From assembly GCA_001414485.1 (NCBI GenBank), contig LLEY01000188.1:1-64000 (forward strand): a stretch of 64,000 nt of DNA. The letters are read 5' to 3'. The number at the start of each line of letters is the position of its first letter. The first letter of the stretch is position 1. Positions 13,000-24,758 of this stretch are shown here, in pieces. The notes beneath the pieces are model-generated. The model saw only the letters and a list, made by a program, of their open reading frames with translations, was not told the DNA's origin and ran no database searches. A program made the position numbers and the translations under genes. The DNA comes from Calycina herbarum (Eukaryota; Ascomycota; Leotiomycetes; Helotiales; Pezizellaceae).

Positions 13000-13337
13000 T
13001 GTTGTGTTCGTGATGAGGCTGTTGATAAACCCGTTGGAGGGGTCATTTGGTACGAGGATCGCATTGAAAGGTGCTTCCAGGTAGACTGTAATTAGTGCTG
13101 GAGGTTAATGTATATCAAAAGTTCGTGCTGGCACATCACCGTGGCCTCCCAGAAGTTCGGTCTCGTATACCGTCAAGGGATGTAGGTAGGTTTGTGGATT
13201 TTTGTTGTTATAAGATATAAGGGAACCTTGGAAATGGAAATCAAATCACGACTTCCCCGGGATGATCGCTTGCTGCCCCACCATCACCAAGATCCCAAGA
13301 CCCCAAAGTTCACTGATGCGCCCCTCCATGCTTCTTC

Positions 13338-15895
13338 ATGGAGTCCATATCCAGGATAACCAGCTTGCTGGAGAGTGGTATGTTGCCCAATTCCCAGCTT
13401 ATCCCTTTCTTAGTTCCACGATGCTAATCCCAACCGCAGCCAGAGAACTTACCCTTGATGCCGCTCAATCAGCACGGAGCTCACGAAGTAGCACCAAGAT
13501 TCTCCCAGCGTCGCAGATCAAGAAACTACTCGATAGTCGAAATGATCGAGAGGTACTAGACGGGTTGAGGAAGGTCATCTCTGTACGTTCCTCCAGGTTC
13601 GCCGGTGCCATAAACCACTCGCACACCGCAAAGCACTAGACACAAGATAAATACTAACAACCACAGTTGATGTACCGCTCCCAACCATGCCTCACATTCT
13701 TCTCCTCCGTCGTAAAAAACGTAGCCTCTCCCAACATCGAAATAAAAAAACTAGTCTACATCTACCTCCTCAACCACGCAGAACAAGAGCCCGACCTCGC
13801 CCTCCTCTCCATAAACACCATCCAGAAGTCCCTCTCAGATGGCAACCCTCAGGTCCGGGCCCTGGCGCTCAAAACCATGTCCGGAATCCGCGTGCCAGTA
13901 ATCAGTCAAATTGTCTCCCTCGCTATCAAAAAGGGATTGGGGGATATGAGTCCCTATGTGAGAAAAGCGGCAGCATTGGCAATACCGAAATGTTACAGGT
14001 TGGATCCGAATACCATGCCTCAGTTGTTGGATTACCTTTCGACTTTATTGGGAGATAAACAATATTATGTTGCTGGGGCTGCTGTCAAGGCGTTTATGGA
14101 GATTTGTCCGGAGAGATTGGACCTTATTCATAAACACTACAGGGGCTTGGTCAAGAAGTTGGTTGATATGGATGAATGGAGTCAGCTGGTTACATTGAGA
14201 TTAATGACCATTTACTCGAGGAAATGCTTTCCCAAAAGAACACGGATAGTCAGGACAACGAGCAAGAAGAACGGCACACGAGGATTCTACGGCGATGAAG
14301 GGAGTGAGGGAGAAGAAGATACCGAAACCGGAGAGGAAATCCAAGTCCTCGATCCCGACCTCGAACTCCTTCTAAAAAGCATAAGACCACTTTTGCAAAG
14401 CCGGAATTCAGCAGTTGTTGTAGCAGTCACTCGTTGCTACGTCAATCTCGGTACGCAAGAATACATCAGCAGCGCTATTGGACCATTAGTAGCATTATTA
14501 CGAGGACCACAGGACATTCAGCACATAGCACTTTACAACATCGTCTCAGTTTGTCTCACACGACCAGAAGCATTCGTCAAATATTCTTCTCATTTCCTAG
14601 TCCGTTCTACGGATCCTCCACAAGTCTGGGAACTCAAACTAGAAATTCTTACCTTGATATTCCCACATTCCGACGCTTACCTGAAGAGCCTAATTTTGAA
14701 CGAGCTTGAGCATTTCTCGGGAGGCTCTGATAAAGAACTAGTGCGAGAAGCAGTACGAGCCATCGGAAGATGTGCTCAAAGTGATGCTAGAACATCCGCG
14801 AGGTGTTTGAGCCTGCTTCTCAAGCAGATCACCAGTTTGGATGGGAATCTTGTCGCAGAATCACTGACTGTTATCCGACATCTGATCCAGCAAGATCCTA
14901 CACCTCACACTGGTACCGTCATTCGTTTAGCAAAGAACCTCGATACCGCGACAAATCCTCGAGCGCGCGCTTCCATAATATGGCTAGTCGGAGAATTCTC
15001 CGGCATTGATGGCGAGAACAATATTGCTCCAGATGTACTGCGCATATTGGCAAAAGGTTTTGCCGATGAAGCAGAAGCAGCGAAATTGCAAATTGTTCTT
15101 TTGGCAGCCAAGGTGTATCTCTATCACCTCAACCGTACAGAACCCACTGAGCCAGCAAAACCCATACCGACCCCAACTCACTCATATCTACCTTCAATGG
15201 GCAATGAAGGATTTGCAGATATGGATGGCGCAGCGGAAGAAGTCTACCAACCAAAAGAAGTCGAACCCGAACATCCCATTGTGGTGCTCTGGAATTACAT
15301 CCTCCTGTTAGCACGGTACGATACATCTTACGACTTACGCGATCGAACACGACTCTACAAAGCTCTCCTCGCAGTTCCGTCCTCCACACAACTCGCTACT
15401 CTCATGTTACTCGCTCCCAAACCGGTACCGCATACCCCAAGTCCATCCGAGAGTCGCACGGAATTTACTCTTGGCTCAGCAAGTCTCGTCGTCGGTGAAG
15501 ATGGTGGACTGCATGGACTAAGAGGTTACGAAGCATTGCCAGACTGGGTAGAAGTAGGCAGAGAGCCTGATCCTTCCCTGAGAGACACTGATCTAAGCAA
15601 AGCCGAGTACGACGAGAAGAGGATTGTCCCAGCTGGGGAGCGACTAGATAGTGTCGTGAAAGATACAAGAGCAGGACAGCCTTCGACGACTAATGGTTTC
15701 GGTGCGGCTGGTGCCAAAGAGAAGACGCTAGATGACTGGCTCAAGGAATCGGATGCTGAAGATGAAAGTGACGACGACGAGGATAGCGAAGAGGATAGCG
15801 AAGAGGAAGAAGAATCAAGCGAGGAAGTATCAGAGGCAGAAGATGACGAAGAAAGTGATGACGATGACAAGGAGCAAGACAGGCTAGTCAAGTAA
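13338..15895 (+). CDS. apl6: AP-3 adaptor complex subunit beta
   Basis: Large subunit of the AP-3 clathrin-adaptor-like coat that sorts cargo from Golgi/endosome to vacuole. Exons: 13338-13377, 13440-13582 and 13667-15895. The first exon encodes MESISRITSLLES, joined to ARELTLDAAQ, which is the family N-terminus; the longer upstream frame is therefore a shadow. Introns have GTATGT and GTACGT donors and an ATACTAACAA branch site. The adaptin N-terminal HEAT/armadillo solenoid is clear (NIEIKKLVYIYLLNHAEQEP; DGNPQVRALALKTMSGIRV; YVRKAAALAIPKCYRLDP; GDKQYYVAGAAVKAFMEICP). The C-terminus is a long Asp/Glu/Ser run, as in fungal Apl6. About 804 residues, family-like in length. Confidence 0.95.
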
Positions 15896-16614
15896 AGTTG
15901 CAGGACACGAAGCCTGAACTATAAGGCATTTAGTTTTACGGTGAAATATAGTCACAAAACACTGTACAACTATTGAATGAAGAAACCGCGGCATTTTTCT
16001 CTATCCGCCAAAAGCTCCCATGGCTTTGGCTCAATACTATCTGATTCCCCTACAAACAAATGCGGGTTTTTCTTTTGGCATGAGCATCATTAGGCTCTGA
16101 CCGAAAAAAACGCCCCTGGTGAACCCCTGCGCAGGCAATAATGCATGATAAATGTACAAAACCCACAAACATGAAGAAAAATCGAACGTTCTCAAGAAAA
16201 TGACGCTAGAAGAACCCCTTGAACCTCTCTATCTAGTGAAGTTCGTGAGTCGTACGTATGGCATAAAACAACCAATTCCGAATAAGCCCCAACGTATGAT
16301 AGATAGTATTGTACAAAAGAAGACAAATGCATAGGTAAACCAACAACTTGAAGGTAAGGTACCAATGCCAGAAAAGTCATTAACCGAGAAGGTTTAGAAG
16401 AATAGAGAAATCTAGATTCCCATTCTTCCAAACCTTTAAAATAATTATCCATTCTTCCAAACGCTTTAGAAGAATGACTATGCGAGAAGGAGCAACCGTC
16501 GTCATCGTCGTGGAAAGAACTACACATCCAGCTACCCTTCAAGGCTAGCATAACATTAGTTCACAGCAACACACATGTCATCATGGGGATTTGACATACC
16601 GTATTGTTCTCGGT
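15896..16614. repeat. Convergent intergenic stretch with ATTCTTC hairpin repeat
   Basis: Lies between apl6 and the zinc-knuckle gene. At 16381-16490 there are repeated CATTCTTCCAAAC / GAAGAATG motifs that can pair; 16450-16476 forms CATTCTTC, an 11-nt loop, then GAAGAATG. A close relative of this hairpin sits in introns of the 26.8-kb gene (near 28840 and 29853). No gene is seen in the stretch. Confidence 0.55.
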
Positions 16615-19600
16615 TTACCAACGCCGAGAATAGGCAGCTTCGATTATTGGTGCGGGGCGTTTTGGTCCTTTCTTCTTTTTTGTCTCCAACAATCCGAGTA
16701 TGTCCTTCGAATTATCGCTCAACGGTGAATCCTCTCTGTCGCTAGCATTTTCGTTCGGAGGGGGTGTGGCATTTTCCTCTCCATTGGGCGTTTCTTTGCT
16801 AGGTTCAAGACGAGTTTCGTTATTCATGTTTGCATTTGTTGATTGGTGGCCGTTCATCGTATTTGAAGGTAGTCCATCATGAGATTTCTGTGGAGGAGGC
16901 ATTTGCATTTGCATTTGCTGAGACTGGGCTTGAGGGTTTTGCTGATCTGAAAAATTGTTCGGAGCGGAACCATTGCTAAATCCACCAGCACTTGCATATC
17001 CCGAGTCTTGACGGAAGGGGGCATTATTCTGCACGTTTGGTCCATATTGCTGCTGATTGAATTGGTTGTTAAACTGAGGATTTCCTTGGGGGCCGTTGGG
17101 GTATTGGTTTGGCGGGCCATTGTTGAGCTGAGGAGGCTGCATAGGTTGCTGCTGACCATTGAAATTATTATTGTTATTTTGGTTTGGGCCAAGTTCATAC
17201 TGAGGTGGTTGGTTTTGGGGACCTGGACCGTAAGGAGCATTAGGAGCATTGCCGTTGAAGTACGGAGGGTTTACTGGTGGCCCGAATTGGTGATTGTTTG
17301 CCTGTTGATAACCGGGGCCTGGCATATTCTGACCGTACATCGGATTGCCGTTCTGAGGAGGACCTGGCATATTCTGATTATACATCGGATTGCCATTTTG
17401 CGGAGGGCCAGGCATATTGTTACCATACATGGGGTTGCCGTTCTGCGGAGGGCCGGGCATGTTATTATTGTTGGAATACATCGAATTTCCATTTTGTTGA
17501 TTACCACGCATGTTATTGCCCCCATAACTAGGAGGACCGTTCTGGGGCATTCCATATTGACCATTGGAAGGGGCCCCGTTTTGATAAGGAGTTTGAACTG
17601 AAGGACCACTGGGAGGAAATTGAGGTTGGAATGGCAGGCCGTTGTTGGAAGGTCCAAACTGCGGATGGTGGTTCTGAGAGTTTGCAGTGGGCGGAGTAGG
17701 TCTGAACTGTTGTTGTGAGCCTTGCATGTTGCCCTGTCCATTGATCGCAGGAGCTACCTTGCCTTGAAATTTCGACTGATGGCCAGGTATCAGAGTTAGA
17801 GGTTGCTTTTTAAGTGGCGATGGATTGGTTCCAGAGCTTATGGGTCGACTCGAGTGTTCCGGCAAAGGTTGATAAGGTGGCAGAGGACGATCGTCGACCG
17901 GCTTGGGTGATCCCGTAACTCCCAGAGATGCAAGTAAAGCCTCCATGGGATCAGTAGGTGCCGGTGGAGCTGCACTTTCTCCCGGTTGTGGAGCCCAAGC
18001 CTCATCATCAGTTGCAAGACATGGAGTACCATCTCTAGTCTCATAAAACATTGTGGTCATCTCTGGCGTTCCGGCTCTCCCGTTTGCATTTTCCCCTGAT
18101 TCAGTCTTCTGCCGTTTGTTAGGTTGACTAGTTGAATTATCCTCCAAACCATTTTCGAGGTCAGTCTGAGTATCAGCATCATTCTGGCCATCTCCAAGAA
18201 CCTCACTTGCTTCTCTAGACCGAAAGCGTTTACGACTGGCGTCCACATCATCGTTCATTAAGGTATCCGTACCACCGTTCTGTGCCGCATGTCGGGCTTC
18301 AGTCCAGGCCAGTATCTCGTCCAAGGGAATCAAGGGGGAGTCAAGCTTCAATTCCGCATGAACGGGATCCTCTTGGCGTGATGGCCAATCGGGGGGGTCC
18401 CTAACACTGCCTGTAAACTCCTTGACATTGTCCTTGATAGCATATCTTGATATGCAAGTAGCTTCCGGGTTAAGTTGAGGAACAGGCGTCAAATCAAAAT
18501 CATGAGAGAGTGGTTGGGCGAGTGCCACTATCTCATGAGGAGTCGGTGATTTGAAGATCTTCTCCAGGTCCCACTCAAATTGCTGTGCTTCAGCAGCCTC
18601 ACTCACCTCCCTAGATTCTTCATTCGCCTTTCCTGAAGATGGTTTTGCTGCATTAGCTGGTCGGGGATTCGTCTCCTTTGCCGCACTGCTAGCAGTCGAT
18701 TCGCGCTCTCCACGTGGAGTGTTTGCACCACTCGAGGCCTTTGATTGAGCTGCCGGGGCAGGTTTTGTTGTCTGTGCCTGTTTAGGGGCTTGCTGTTGCT
18801 TGTTTCCATTGCTCAATGCTGGGGCTCGGTGATTACTTTGCTGTGAAGCATTTCTAGAATGTTGTTGCTGGCCTTGGAATACAGGAGCGCCTGAAGGATT
18901 GCTTGAATCGGAGTAGTTTCTCTGCTGGCGTTGGAAAGGAGGCGGGGCACTGCCATTTGCTGGACCAGCATTATTCCACTTTTGCTTAACGGGACCCTGA
19001 AAGTTGGAAGGGGCTGTTGGAGGTCTACCATTAAAAGATCCGTTTTGTTGCGGTGCTTGGTAACCTACAGGCTGCCCTTGATAAGCTGCAGGGGCTTGGG
19101 GTTGACCATATTGCTGAGGTTGGGGAGGGCCGTACGGCTGAGGGCCATTAAGCTGAGGACCGTTGGGCTGAGGACTGTTATACTGAGGATTGTTTTGCTG
19201 AGGAGAACCAAACTGCTGGGGACCAGAATTATTGGGGAATTGATTGGAAGGGTAAGACTGGTTAGGATACTGTGCAGGAGCACTGTATGGTTGCTGTGGT
19301 GGCATGGTTGGCTGGAGTGCTTGTTGAGGCGGTCCTTGAAAAAATTGGTATTGAGGTTGTGGTTGCAGGTTTGGAGGACCATATTGTTGATTTTGAGGAT
19401 ATGGTTGATATGGTGTCTGAATTGGGCCAGGCTGCTGAGCGAATCCTTGCGGGGTAGGCGTCGGTGCTGGTCCAGGATACTGTTGTTGGGAAGCCGCAGG
19501 TGGTTGGAAAGGGCTACTTCTGTTACCATGCTGAACATAAATAAAGAACAAACCAAAAAAGAAGTGAGATATGTGTAACGTCAAGACAAGGTTCTCATAG

Positions 19601-19914
19601 ATGACCCCTCAAGCTGCGTTTGCTGCCTCGCCCCAACCACAAAAGCTGCCACTAGACAATATCAGGTGCACGTGCCGTTTCAAGTCCACGGCACTAAATT
19701 CCAAAGCAAAAACATCAAATAAAGGCAAAGGAGAGATATCTAAACTGAAAGGTTTCGCTTACATCGTGTCTGACCGCCGAGGTTTGGGACAGGATACCAT
19801 GAAATGGCCCTCGTTGCCGCAGTTGAAGCATATCGGAGGACGATTTCCAGAGATATGTCTAGCAATATTCTGAGGCTGTTGCTGGAATCCGGGTTGAGAC
19901 CAAGAGCCCGACAT
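16615..19914 (-). CDS. CCHC zinc-knuckle protein with Gln/Pro/Asn-rich low-complexity body
   Basis: Exon 1 starts at 19914 (MSGSWSQPGFQQQPQNIARH) and contains a zinc knuckle, CFNCGNEGHFMVSC (CX2CX4HX4C), a single-stranded nucleic-acid-binding motif. It ends at a GTAAGC donor near 19763. An intron of about 240 bp leads to the long exon, most likely at acceptor GGTAACAG near 19522, the only one that keeps phase. The rest, about 960 residues, is Gln/Pro/Asn/Gly-rich. It is interrupted by a conserved-looking globular block (QFEWDLEKIFKSPTPHEIV ... PLIPLDEILAWTEARHA) and by acidic and basic segments. Near 17320-17480 a unit PGPPQNGNPMYG-N is repeated about four times. Likely an RNA-binding or condensate-forming protein (inference). 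Exact orthology not recognised. It is divergent from ppg1. Confidence 0.85.
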
Positions 19915-20879
19915 GGCGACGAAATAATTCCCCTTCCTCCAAGATCGACCAGCTGCTACCCAACCATGGACGTGACGGGAAGTGAAGCGTAGGTAGAAGT
20001 GGATGAGAAGTTTGACGCGGTAAACGGAAGACTAGAATAGAGAAACTCGGCGAGGTAGAATAGCAAATATCGAGGTGATGGAAGGCCGTGGAAAGGCAAC
20101 AAATCGAGGTGTTGTGGAATGTACCTGGTTGTCCGCCAACGATCTTGAAGCTCTTACTTTCGCGGCGAACAGCAACGACGAAAAGCTCTGATACACCCCC
20201 GAATTTGCAAGAAGGACGAAACAACGGAGCGATCACCTGACCAGAAGCAAAAAAGGAGACTTGAGAGAATCGAAAAGGGACAGCTTGGTTGCGCCAAAGA
20301 AACTTGAGATGGGGAAAGGGTTGGGTTGATGCGTGAGACTTGGAGAACAAAAATCCGTACACAGTCGCAGCTCGCAGAAGCAATTCAGGGATTGTGGTTG
20401 GCGGGACGCTAGTGCAAGAGCTACGGCGGCCACAAGTTGGCCCAAACTGTATTTATTTCACCATTGCAGGTGCCATCTAATTATACTAAAATACAAGTTA
20501 AACTATAGACGCTCTTGTGGTATTCTATAGACATTTAACATCCAAAGCTCTTCCGAAAAAGAACAAGAAATTAAGGACAAAGGTTGAAGAACTGCAACTC
20601 AATATAAAAGTCGCAGGGAGCTCTAATATCCACTCACGCCGCTTTTCGCTTCCCCTGCCAGGCTCTGAATAATCCTGAGATTTTGATACCACCCTCGAGA
20701 CAACCCCACAGCATCTCATACCCTGATATGACTTAAACAACCACTCTCGACCAAGCAACCATGTTGTTGCGCCAGCATTCATCATTGAAAGAAACCGCCT
20801 GCGCAACAAGCTACCACCTCCTCCACCCTAGAGCGCCGTAGCGTGCACCTCGATCCAACACTCTTCCGCTACTCGCAAT
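19915..20879. promoter_or_regulatory. Divergent promoter region, zinc-knuckle gene and ppg1
   Basis: About 965 bp between start codons; no convincing gene inside. It must carry both promoters and 5' leaders. I see no specific operator that I can name. Confidence 0.4.
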
Positions 20880-22021
20880 ATGCCTGGCCTGCCTTGTAAG
20901 CTTGTACCTCAGCGCAATTGATCGCAGCATCAGCTAACCCGTGTGCGCCATCCAGCATCTGTGGACCTTGACCAATGTATCGAAAGCCTCTACAAGAAGA
21001 ACTTACTCGCCGAATCAGTCATTGAAGCAATATGCGCCAAGACGAAGGAACTGTTGATGCAAGAGAGCAATGTTGTACATGTACAAGCGCCCGTCACAGT
21101 TGTGGGTGATATACACGGCCAGTTCTATGACTTGATTGAGATCTTCAAGATAGGAGGATGGTGTCCAGACACAAACTACCTATTCCTCGGTATGCGCCGC
21201 CGTGGCAAAAGAAGATGATATATATAGATTTTCTGACTTGGGAATTATAGGAGATTATGTTGACCGTGGCATGTTCAGCGTGGAGACCATCTCCCTCCTT
21301 GTTTGTCTGAAGCTTCGATACCCACACCGAGTACATTTGATCAGGGGAAACCATGAATCCAGAGGAGTTACACAGTCATATGGCTTTTATACCGAATGTT
21401 CGAGGAAATATGGAAATGCGAATGTCTGGCACTACTTTACTGACATGTTTGACTTTCTCACACTGAGTGTGGTTATAAATGACCAGATATTCTGCGTCCA
21501 TGGAGGTAAGTGAATCCATTTCAAGAGTGGTGGCGGGAAGTTCAAAAGTTGATTTCAAATCAGGTCTTTCACCTTCGATACACTCCATCGACCAAATCAA
21601 AATAATAGACCGCTTTCGCGAAATCCCCCACGAAGGCCCAATGGCAGATTTAGTTTGGTCTGATCCAGATCCCGAACGAGACGAATTCTCCCTTTCCCCT
21701 CGAGGGGCTGGTTATACATTTGGGGCACAGGTGGTTAAGAAGTTCCTAGAAGTAAACAATATGTCGCATATCCTACGAGCGCACCAACTGTGCCAGGAAG
21801 GATATCAGATACTGTTTGATGATCGATTAAGTACAGTTTGGAGTGCACCCAATTACTGTTACAGGTGTGGCAATATGGCAAGTGTACTAGAAGTTAGTGA
21901 CACTGGGGAAAGATTCTTCAATGTATTCGCTGCGGCGCCGGAGAACGATATACATAAGCCAGACGCACAACCCCAGGACAAGACCTCAGACGGCAGCGCT
22001 CTGCCCGATTACTTCCTGTAG
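20880..22021 (+). CDS. ppg1: Serine/threonine protein phosphatase of the PP2A/PP4/PP6 group, Ppg1 type
   Basis: Metal-dependent Ser/Thr phosphatase catalytic subunit; in yeast Ppg1 acts with the Far/STRIPAK complex. Exons: 20880-20895, 20956-21189, 21251-21505 and 21564-22021. The tiny first exon encodes MPGLP; splicing gives [19 protein letters not shown]. All metal-site motifs are present: [17 protein letters not shown] (across a splice), RGNHESR, VHGG (across a splice), [10 protein letters not shown] and [12 protein letters not shown]. The phrase [20 protein letters not shown] and the ending DYFL (the C-terminal leucine methylation type) fit Ppg1 better than Sit4 or PP2A. About 320 residues. 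Confidence 0.94.
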
Positions 22022-22446
22022 ATACTTCCCGATAGAATTCATTGTAGAACAAAAAAAGGACAAAATGGATGTAAGAGACTTTATCGTTGCTCTACCTTTT
22101 TGAGACGGTTTAGAAGATTTGGAAACTGCCAACATTTTGTGGTTGTTTGAAAACTTGAGCAGTAAAAAGGACGGGTGTAGGTATGCGAAGCAACGACCAA
22201 AGCTCTTACACGACGGGTCGATTGTTGGAGAAGTCGAGATTGAGAAATTATTGACAAGTTGTTGAAAATCCATGCGACCTGAAATAGGATCGGACTATTT
22301 CATAATTTACTTAAAGGAGGGGTAAGAAGCTAGCTACGTAGCATTCTTATCATGCCGCCCAGCACCAACCCATTTGTGACCATCCATGCATTCATATTCA
22401 GCAGCCGTTACATCATAAACTTTTTCCTTCCCAGTCGCTAAGCAAT
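22022..22446. other. Short convergent intergenic stretch
   Basis: 3'-to-3' gap between ppg1 and the RhoGDI gene. AT-rich, no gene or repeat recognised. Confidence 0.45.
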
Positions 22447-23588
22447 CTACCAGTCCTTTGCGATATCAAAAGCCCACTCGAATTCTAGATGGCGTTTCTT
22501 ATCATCGTCGACGAAGGTAGAGACGGCAGTGTAGTGTCCTCGAGCCAACATTCCGCTTGGAGCATCCTCTTCGGCGACTGGATTTTTGTTAGTAATGAGA
22601 AAAGGGTTGCTAGATTGGTAGGCAAACTTACATTGCTTGGTGTAAACTGGAGTTTCGCTTGTGCAAGGTGCGTAGGAGCCCTGATCAGAACAATTAGCTT
22701 GACTGCTTCCCATTGCCAATATGAATTCTCCACTTGATGACCTACAATCATTTCTTGATCCTTGCTAACTCGGATGCCCTTTCGCTTGACAATCTGAACA
22801 TAATGCAGACCGCTAAGAATCTCGTGTTGGACCTTGAATTTGGCAGTCATGCTGAACTTGGCACCCTCCTTTATCTTGAATGGCTTGTCCTTCAAAGTCT
22901 TCTCACTGCCCTTCTCGGCCAAATCGACAACGACGGGTGGTCTTCCTTCGGAATCGAGTTGCAGAGAGAGGATGATGCAGTGGCGGGGGTCGTTGGGGTC
23001 CGAAAGGTCCTTGCCAGAGCCACCGAGGCCCAATGATTGCTTGTATCTTTGCATGGCTTCATCGTCGGCATCTGCGAAGAGAGGGGGAGATTGTTAGCCT
23101 TTTGAATATTATTTTAGGAAAAGAAGGGGGTTTCCATTTCCATATTTGGGAGGAATTGGGAGTTAAAAGATCGGTTTTGACAAAATTGGTCAAGATAAAA
23201 TATAGAACCTGAGGATATATGATCTGGGGAAGGGAACCCTATTGCACAGCCAAATGGCAGATATCAAAACAGAGCAGAGCTCGTTGTAAAGTTGATGATG
23301 TAATTTTCGATCTGGGCTTAAAACCCCGCCACAACACGAAGCTATCGTGAACTACCAAAGCTGGGCGGGTTCTGGTACCCCTCACCTTTGATATGCTGAT
23401 AGCAGAAAATAGAAGAAAGATGACGGGAGCAACGAAAAAGGAAATCTTGATTGAGGCAGCGGCAAATGAAGAGCCTGAGCTTCCAACATACCCAACTTGC
23501 TGTACTCGTCCATGGTCTTCTTCTCCCCCACCTTGAACCCCTCGGTCTGATCTGGCAGAAGATCTTGGTCGTTTGCTGCGGACGCCAT
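22447..23588 (-). CDS. rdi1: Rho GDP-dissociation inhibitor
   Basis: RhoGDI extracts prenylated Rho/Cdc42 GTPases from membranes and keeps them GDP-bound. The N-terminal arm starts at 23588 (MASAANDQDLLPDQTEGFKVGEKKTMDEYSKL) and is spliced to DADDEAMQRYKQSLGLGG. The immunoglobulin-like domain follows: HCIILSLQLDSEGRPPVVVDL, KIKEGAKFSMTAKFKVQHEILSGLHYVQIVKRKGI, a short exon GSYAPCTSETPVYTKQ, then EEDAPSGMLARGHYTA and the ending FEWAFDIAKDW, the classic RhoGDI C-terminus. Four exons are predicted; the middle introns use GTAGGT and GTAAGT donors. About 200 residues, normal for the family. Confidence 0.94.
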
Positions 23589-24758
23589 GATTGCGGTTGT
23601 ATGTCTCTCGAATTTGTGGTAGAGTCTCCGAGGTATAGAACAGTTGTACTGGTCTTTATTCGCGATGTTTCTGCTATGTAAAGCTGCAGAAGTTGGCAAC
23701 AACTGAGCGTTGCTTTGAAGTTGCTCCACCAAGTCTTGACACCGCCTTTTTCTGTCAAAGCTTTGGTGGATTACATAATCATTTTCAGGGGTAAGAGCTC
23801 CATCTTCAGTGTCTCGCGATAGCCAACTTTCTCGGATAACTAATTGGTGTTTTACCTAAATACTTGGGCAATTTAATATTTACCTAGATGGCTAAGAACA
23901 ATGAAGTTCGATTGTCCCAGATTATTCGGCCAATATCTAGAAAGCATGGCACAAACGAGCTATTTACTGCCGCTTTTCTTGTCTCGGCGAAGTATGATAC
24001 AGTTGGTGCCTCAGGTTCGTGGATATCGACTTGAAGAGTGAATTAAAATGGACAACTTGTTTTGGGAATCAGGTAACACGCTTATTATTGTAATTGATTG
24101 TCCTCACAAACTACCTACTACACCAAACGCAACGAGGGGAAGATCAGTGGTGCCAGCGTGATCTAGAAAACGGTCTGCATATCTGCTATCGCAACAACCC
24201 CGGCGCTTCTTCACCAAAAGTGCTCCTCGTTACCCCAGTTCCCGCCCCAACCACCTCACCTGCTCTTGCGCTCTTGCCTCTCCAAGCGAGCGCGTACCAC
24301 TCCGTTCGGTTTCCCCTGCTCTTTCTCTCGAGCTCCCTCCCTCCCGTCCTCCCCAAGATATCTTTTTTCCTCCGGCTCGGATCTCTGGCGCTTTTGGACA
24401 GCAATTCCACTCTTACTCCATCGAGCCTTTGGGTTACATAGGCGCGCTCTTTTTGGAAATAGCCTGCAGCCGACGTGTCCCAATCCTATCGATACGATAC
24501 GCTGACTGACAATTGCGACCGAGAAAACCTCAGCATCCGAGTCGCGACCCTTTCAAGTATCCATCAAGCTGTCGTATACGCATTCTTGGTACGTATATCG
24601 CTCGATACCTCGGATTGTCGCAATACCACCCATCGTCGCTGGTGGTTGAGATAATTGGCGCTGACTCGTGGATTAGAGTAGATCTCAACAGCGCGGCATC
24701 CTCCGTAGTCGCATTCATCCGAATACCCTTTGCGAATATCTTCGTAGCCATCTTCAAA
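23589..24758. other. Divergent region of rdi1 and bqt4 containing a short transposon-like relic
   Basis: Contains promoters and a probably long 5' leader of bqt4. Sequence 23815-23978 resembles the element copy at 48880-48995 and ends with the terminal motif ACTGCCGCTTTT, described separately. No gene seen. Confidence 0.5.
23815..23978 (+). mobile_element. Partial copy of the AAAAGCGGCAGT short inverted-repeat family
   Basis: The right end reads TTTACTGCCGCTTTTC, the complement of the family terminus. The body (CAACTTTCTCGGATAAC, GGGCAATTTAATATTTACC, GAACAATGAAGTTCGATTG) is nearly the same as at 48885-48995. No left terminus found, so truncated. Confidence 0.6.

Noticed and set aside
15526..15891. 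Serine-rich minus-strand frame
   Set aside because: Complement of the Asp/Glu run at the apl6 C-terminus.
17008..17601. Long plus-strand frames at 17-19.6 kb
   Set aside because: Antisense shadows of the low-complexity codons of the zinc-knuckle gene; composition is skewed (Ile/Val/Arg) as expected of complemented Asn/Gln/Pro codons.
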